Origin: CAYWNA01 sp964459305
Lineage (GTDB): Bacteria; Planctomycetota; Planctomycetia; Pirellulales; Pirellulaceae
Reading direction: 5' to 3'
NCBI GenBank assembly: GCA_964459305.1
Contig: CAYWNA010000021.1
Location: forward strand, 1 to 64,000
Length of the DNA: 64,000 nucleotides
Positions within the stretch are counted from its first letter, which is position 1; every line of letters starts with the position of its first letter. The notes under the pieces are model-generated. The model saw nothing but the letters and a program-made list of their open reading frames with translations. It ran no database searches and was not told the DNA's origin. Below, piece by piece: positions 62,268 to 64,000 of this stretch. The position numbers were made by a program, and so were the translations under genes.

Positions 62268-62911
62268 TACTGGACCTTTCTCGGCCACCGGAATCTGGAT
62301 AAAAAGAAATAACGCAGATCATTCCGAGATGAAAGGAAACGTCATCACGGTGGCGCGGTCGTGTCATACAAACCATGACGTCCCGCAATCGACCCATGGC
62401 CCAGGACATGTAGCTTACTTCACACAGATGACTCTGTCGAGGCGCGAACCGGTTTCCGGGATGAGAGCCATTCTTTCTAGGGGATCGCAAGCATCTGGCC
62501 CAACTGGGCGCAGGAACGAGTTCTCGGGAGGGCAAGGATCCGTCGATGAAACTCGTAACTGGATTCGCAAGAATTCAGGCGGAGTACACCCTCACCGCCT
62601 GAATTCTTGCGAATCCAGCTACAAACCCATTCCCGCGCCCGCCCCAACTCCCTTGGATTCTCGCCGCCAGATCGCCGAGACGAATGCGAGAATGATACGG
62701 CAGCAGTCAATTTGACGACGGTTGTAACGCGTAGCGAGTGTGCGATCCACGGGTCGCGCTCGACCTAAGTCGCGTTGCGCCAACACGGTACGGCGATCGT
62801 CAGGCGGGATGGCGCGACAAATGCGTATACCTCAACGTACGTGGCACAGGGATGGACGCCGCCCAAACCGACATTGGCCAGCAAGAGCAAACAATACGAA
62901 AGGAGCCAGAC
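62268..62911. other. Intergenic region with palindromic repeat
   Basis: This 644-base gap between the STAS gene (minus) and the His-rich small gene (plus) has no supported gene. It contains the inverted repeat at 62555-62622. An AGGAG ribosome site sits just before 62912. Short open frames on either strand have no family I can recognise. Confidence 0.45.
62555..62622. repeat. Dispersed inverted repeat, GTAGCYGRA family, copy 3 (diverged)
   Basis: The arms GTAACTGGATTCGCAAGAAT (62555 onwards, continuing TCAGGCGG) and CCGCCTGAATTCTTGCGAAT (62595 onwards, ending CCAGCTAC at 62622) form 28-base arms with a single mismatch. Aligning with the 3433 and 49626 copies gives a shared consensus of the form GTAGCYGRAYTCGCMAGA. 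Confidence 0.75.
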
Positions 62912-63265
62912 ATGCGTTACATGACACTAGGCCTGACGGCGGTCCTATTGGCTGCGTTGACGACCAGTAATGGTTTTGCGCGTTCGCCGCACCATGGGTC
63001 ATCGCTGCACGGAAGAGTGAGCGTGGGCCATTCCCGCCATCACGCCTATCATGGAAGACACCATTATCAGCACCACCGTTACCACCATGGGTATCACCAC
63101 GGGTATCACCACGGACATCACCGGGTGATTGTCCACCCGTACGTGCCCAGTTACCGCTCGTACCCGAGCTACGACAGGTACTACGGTGGCCATCACCATG
63201 GTTGCTATCCTCAACGAGGCTTCCATTACCAAGGAAGAGGTTTTGGAATCTCTATCGGCTTCTGA
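62912..63265 (+). CDS. Small histidine- and tyrosine-rich secreted protein
   Basis: This 117-residue protein has a signal peptide (YMTLGLTAVLLAALTTSNGFA). A mature part follows dominated by His, Tyr, Gly and Arg, with tandem HHGYHHGYHHGHH units and a C terminus ending GGHHHGCYPQRGFHYQGRGFG. The composition suggests metal binding or a surface-exposed flexible protein; I do not know a named family. The long frame starts at 62738, but the ATG at 62912 follows AGGAG and gives the natural signal peptide. The DNA encoding the His repeats is near-tandem (CACCATGGGTATCACC-like units), coding rather than CRISPR. Confidence 0.8.
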   Translation: MRYMTLGLTAVLLAALTTSNGFARSPHHGSSLHGRVSVGHSRHHAYHGRHHYQHHRYHHGYHHGYHHGHHRVIVHPYVPSYRSYPSYDRYYGGHHHGCYPQRGFHYQGRGFGISIGF

Positions 63266-63595
63266 CCGCGGGGCCGCTTGAGACAACCTTACGACGGCCT
63301 ACGGTGGGGTGCACACCAGCTCAAAGCACGCTGCAGTGGGCGGAGTGCACCCTGCGATCTACTTAAACCTCAGCGAGATCTTCCGGTTTCTCTGCTCGAT
63401 TGTTCTCGAACCGACTGGTCATCTCTTCTTGCCGCCAGCCTCGACGAAAGCCATCGCAGGCTGGTATCATATTGAGCGAGTCGCCTGTGGCCGACATGGC
63501 GGACAGCAGTCCCGCTCGGCACGCGGGGTCTACCCGGCGTCGCTGTCGGCGATCGTCCAGTTGCCAGTGAGGATTGGAATCGGAGTGCGTTGAGC
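63266..63595. other. Intergenic region before the sigma factor gene
   Basis: This 330-base gap holds no supported gene. It should contain the promoter of the ECF sigma gene. GGAG lies about 10 bases before its ATG. Short open frames here match nothing I know. Confidence 0.4.
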
Positions 63596-64000
63596 ATGGA
63601 AGATAATGAGTCGCCGAGCGATCTTGAGCTTTTCCGCCGCGCTCGCGATGGACAATGGGAAGCATTCGAAGAATTGGTTTCCCGTTTCGAGCCTCGCGTG
63701 TTCGGGTTGGTGCGGCGGATCTTGCAGCAACGGCAAGATGCCGAAGATGCCACGCAGCAGACGTTTCTGAGCGTGATGGAAAACCTGGAGAAGTTTCGTG
63801 AGGAAGCCAGCGTTGCCACCTGGATCTTGCGCATTGCCACGAATCATGCGCTCAAGATACTGCGCAAGCGGCGGGGACTGACGACCGTCTCGCTGGACGT
63901 AAAAAACGATTCGTCCGGCAACGACGAAGGCCTGAGACGCCCCGAATTCATTGCCGAGTGGCGCGACGACCCCGCCGACTTGGCCCAGCAAGCCGAGGTC
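63596..64000 (+). CDS. ECF-type RNA polymerase sigma factor (partial, cut by window end)
   Basis: Only the first 135 residues are in the window. They match sigma-70 ECF factors: region 2 runs from SPSDLELFRRARDGQWEAFEELVSRFEPRVFGLVRRIL through RQDAEDATQQTFLSVMENLEKFREEASVATWILRIATNHALKILRKRR, covering the -10-binding and core-binding helices. The linker follows (VKNDSSGNDEG), with region 4 beyond the window. It would direct RNA polymerase to a small set of promoters. The ATG at 63596 opens the frame. Its anti-sigma partner, if any, would lie downstream. Confidence 0.92.
   Translation, partial: MEDNESPSDLELFRRARDGQWEAFEELVSRFEPRVFGLVRRILQQRQDAEDATQQTFLSVMENLEKFREEASVATWILRIATNHALKILRKRRGLTTVSLDVKNDSSGNDEGLRRPEFIAEWRDDPADLAQQAEV

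Noticed and set aside
63060..63130. Short near-tandem units as a CRISPR array.
   Set aside because: The units are in frame with a His-rich coding sequence and lack unique spacers; they are protein repeats.

Overview
The window reads as chromosomal DNA from a heterotrophic member of the Planctomycetota, most like the Pirellulales. No rRNA or other taxonomic marker is present, so this rests on gene content. The markers are a secreted CxPxR sulfatase, two hydrazine-synthase-alpha-like (HzsA-related) multidomain cytochromes, a MoxR/DUF58/von Willebrand block, ThuA and heparinase-like secreted proteins, a GxxExxY protein, HEAT-repeat proteins and many dispersed palindromic repeats. GC content looks moderately high. 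I see no rRNA or tRNA gene, CRISPR array, intact insertion sequence or prophage.

Layout. 0.1-3.4 kb: a chorismate mutase (AroH type), a response regulator and an unrecognised membrane-anchored protein. 3.6-11.5 kb: a HEAT-repeat protein, then MoxR ATPase, DUF58 protein, BatA-like VWA protein and a large VWA/amidotransferase-like membrane protein, nearly or actually overlapping. 11.7-14.1 kb: a sulfatase and a GxxExxY protein whose gene is bracketed by two copies of one inverted repeat. 14.3-20.9 kb (minus strand): HlyD-like adaptor, MacB-type permease and TolC-like protein, with no ATPase gene. 21.3 kb: a leucine-rich-repeat fossil. 21.8-30.5 kb: the first HzsA-related cytochrome, a ThuA protein and a two-gene polysaccharide-degradation operon. 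30.8-37.9 kb (plus) and 38.3-43.4 kb (minus) are two facing catabolic gene runs: a ceramidase-like protein, two small unknown proteins, a hydroxyacyl-CoA dehydrogenase-like protein, a HEAT-fused sodium/solute symporter and an amidohydrolase; and an HpaI-type aldolase, Gfo/Idh/MocA oxidoreductase, SDR, a D-serine dehydratase/D-threonine aldolase-like protein and a class III aminotransferase. 43.7-49.5 kb: an Acg-type nitroreductase-like protein, the second HzsA-related cytochrome and an alpha/alpha-barrel protein.

50.1-56.4 kb holds a complete respiratory formate dehydrogenase operon. Its catalytic subunit is split by an in-frame TGA at 50649-50651 that I read as selenocysteine: the TGA sits where FdnG carries Sec, the frame continues with the family sequence, and a SECIS-like hairpin starts 4 bases downstream. 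The operon then has an iron-sulfur subunit, an NrfD/HybB-type membrane subunit and FdhE. 56.4-64 kb: a glycoside hydrolase, a tandem universal stress protein, a NhaD/ArsB-type antiporter, a STAS protein with zinc ribbons, a small histidine-rich secreted protein and the start of an ECF sigma factor cut by the window end.

The most unusual signals are the selenoprotein formate dehydrogenase, the pair of HzsA-related cytochromes (one carrying a repeat-like insert inside its reading frame), the repeat-bracketed GxxExxY gene, and at least three families of dispersed palindromes. One of these families lies just upstream of three plus-strand genes. Gene functions are inferred from family resemblance read by eye; no database search was run.
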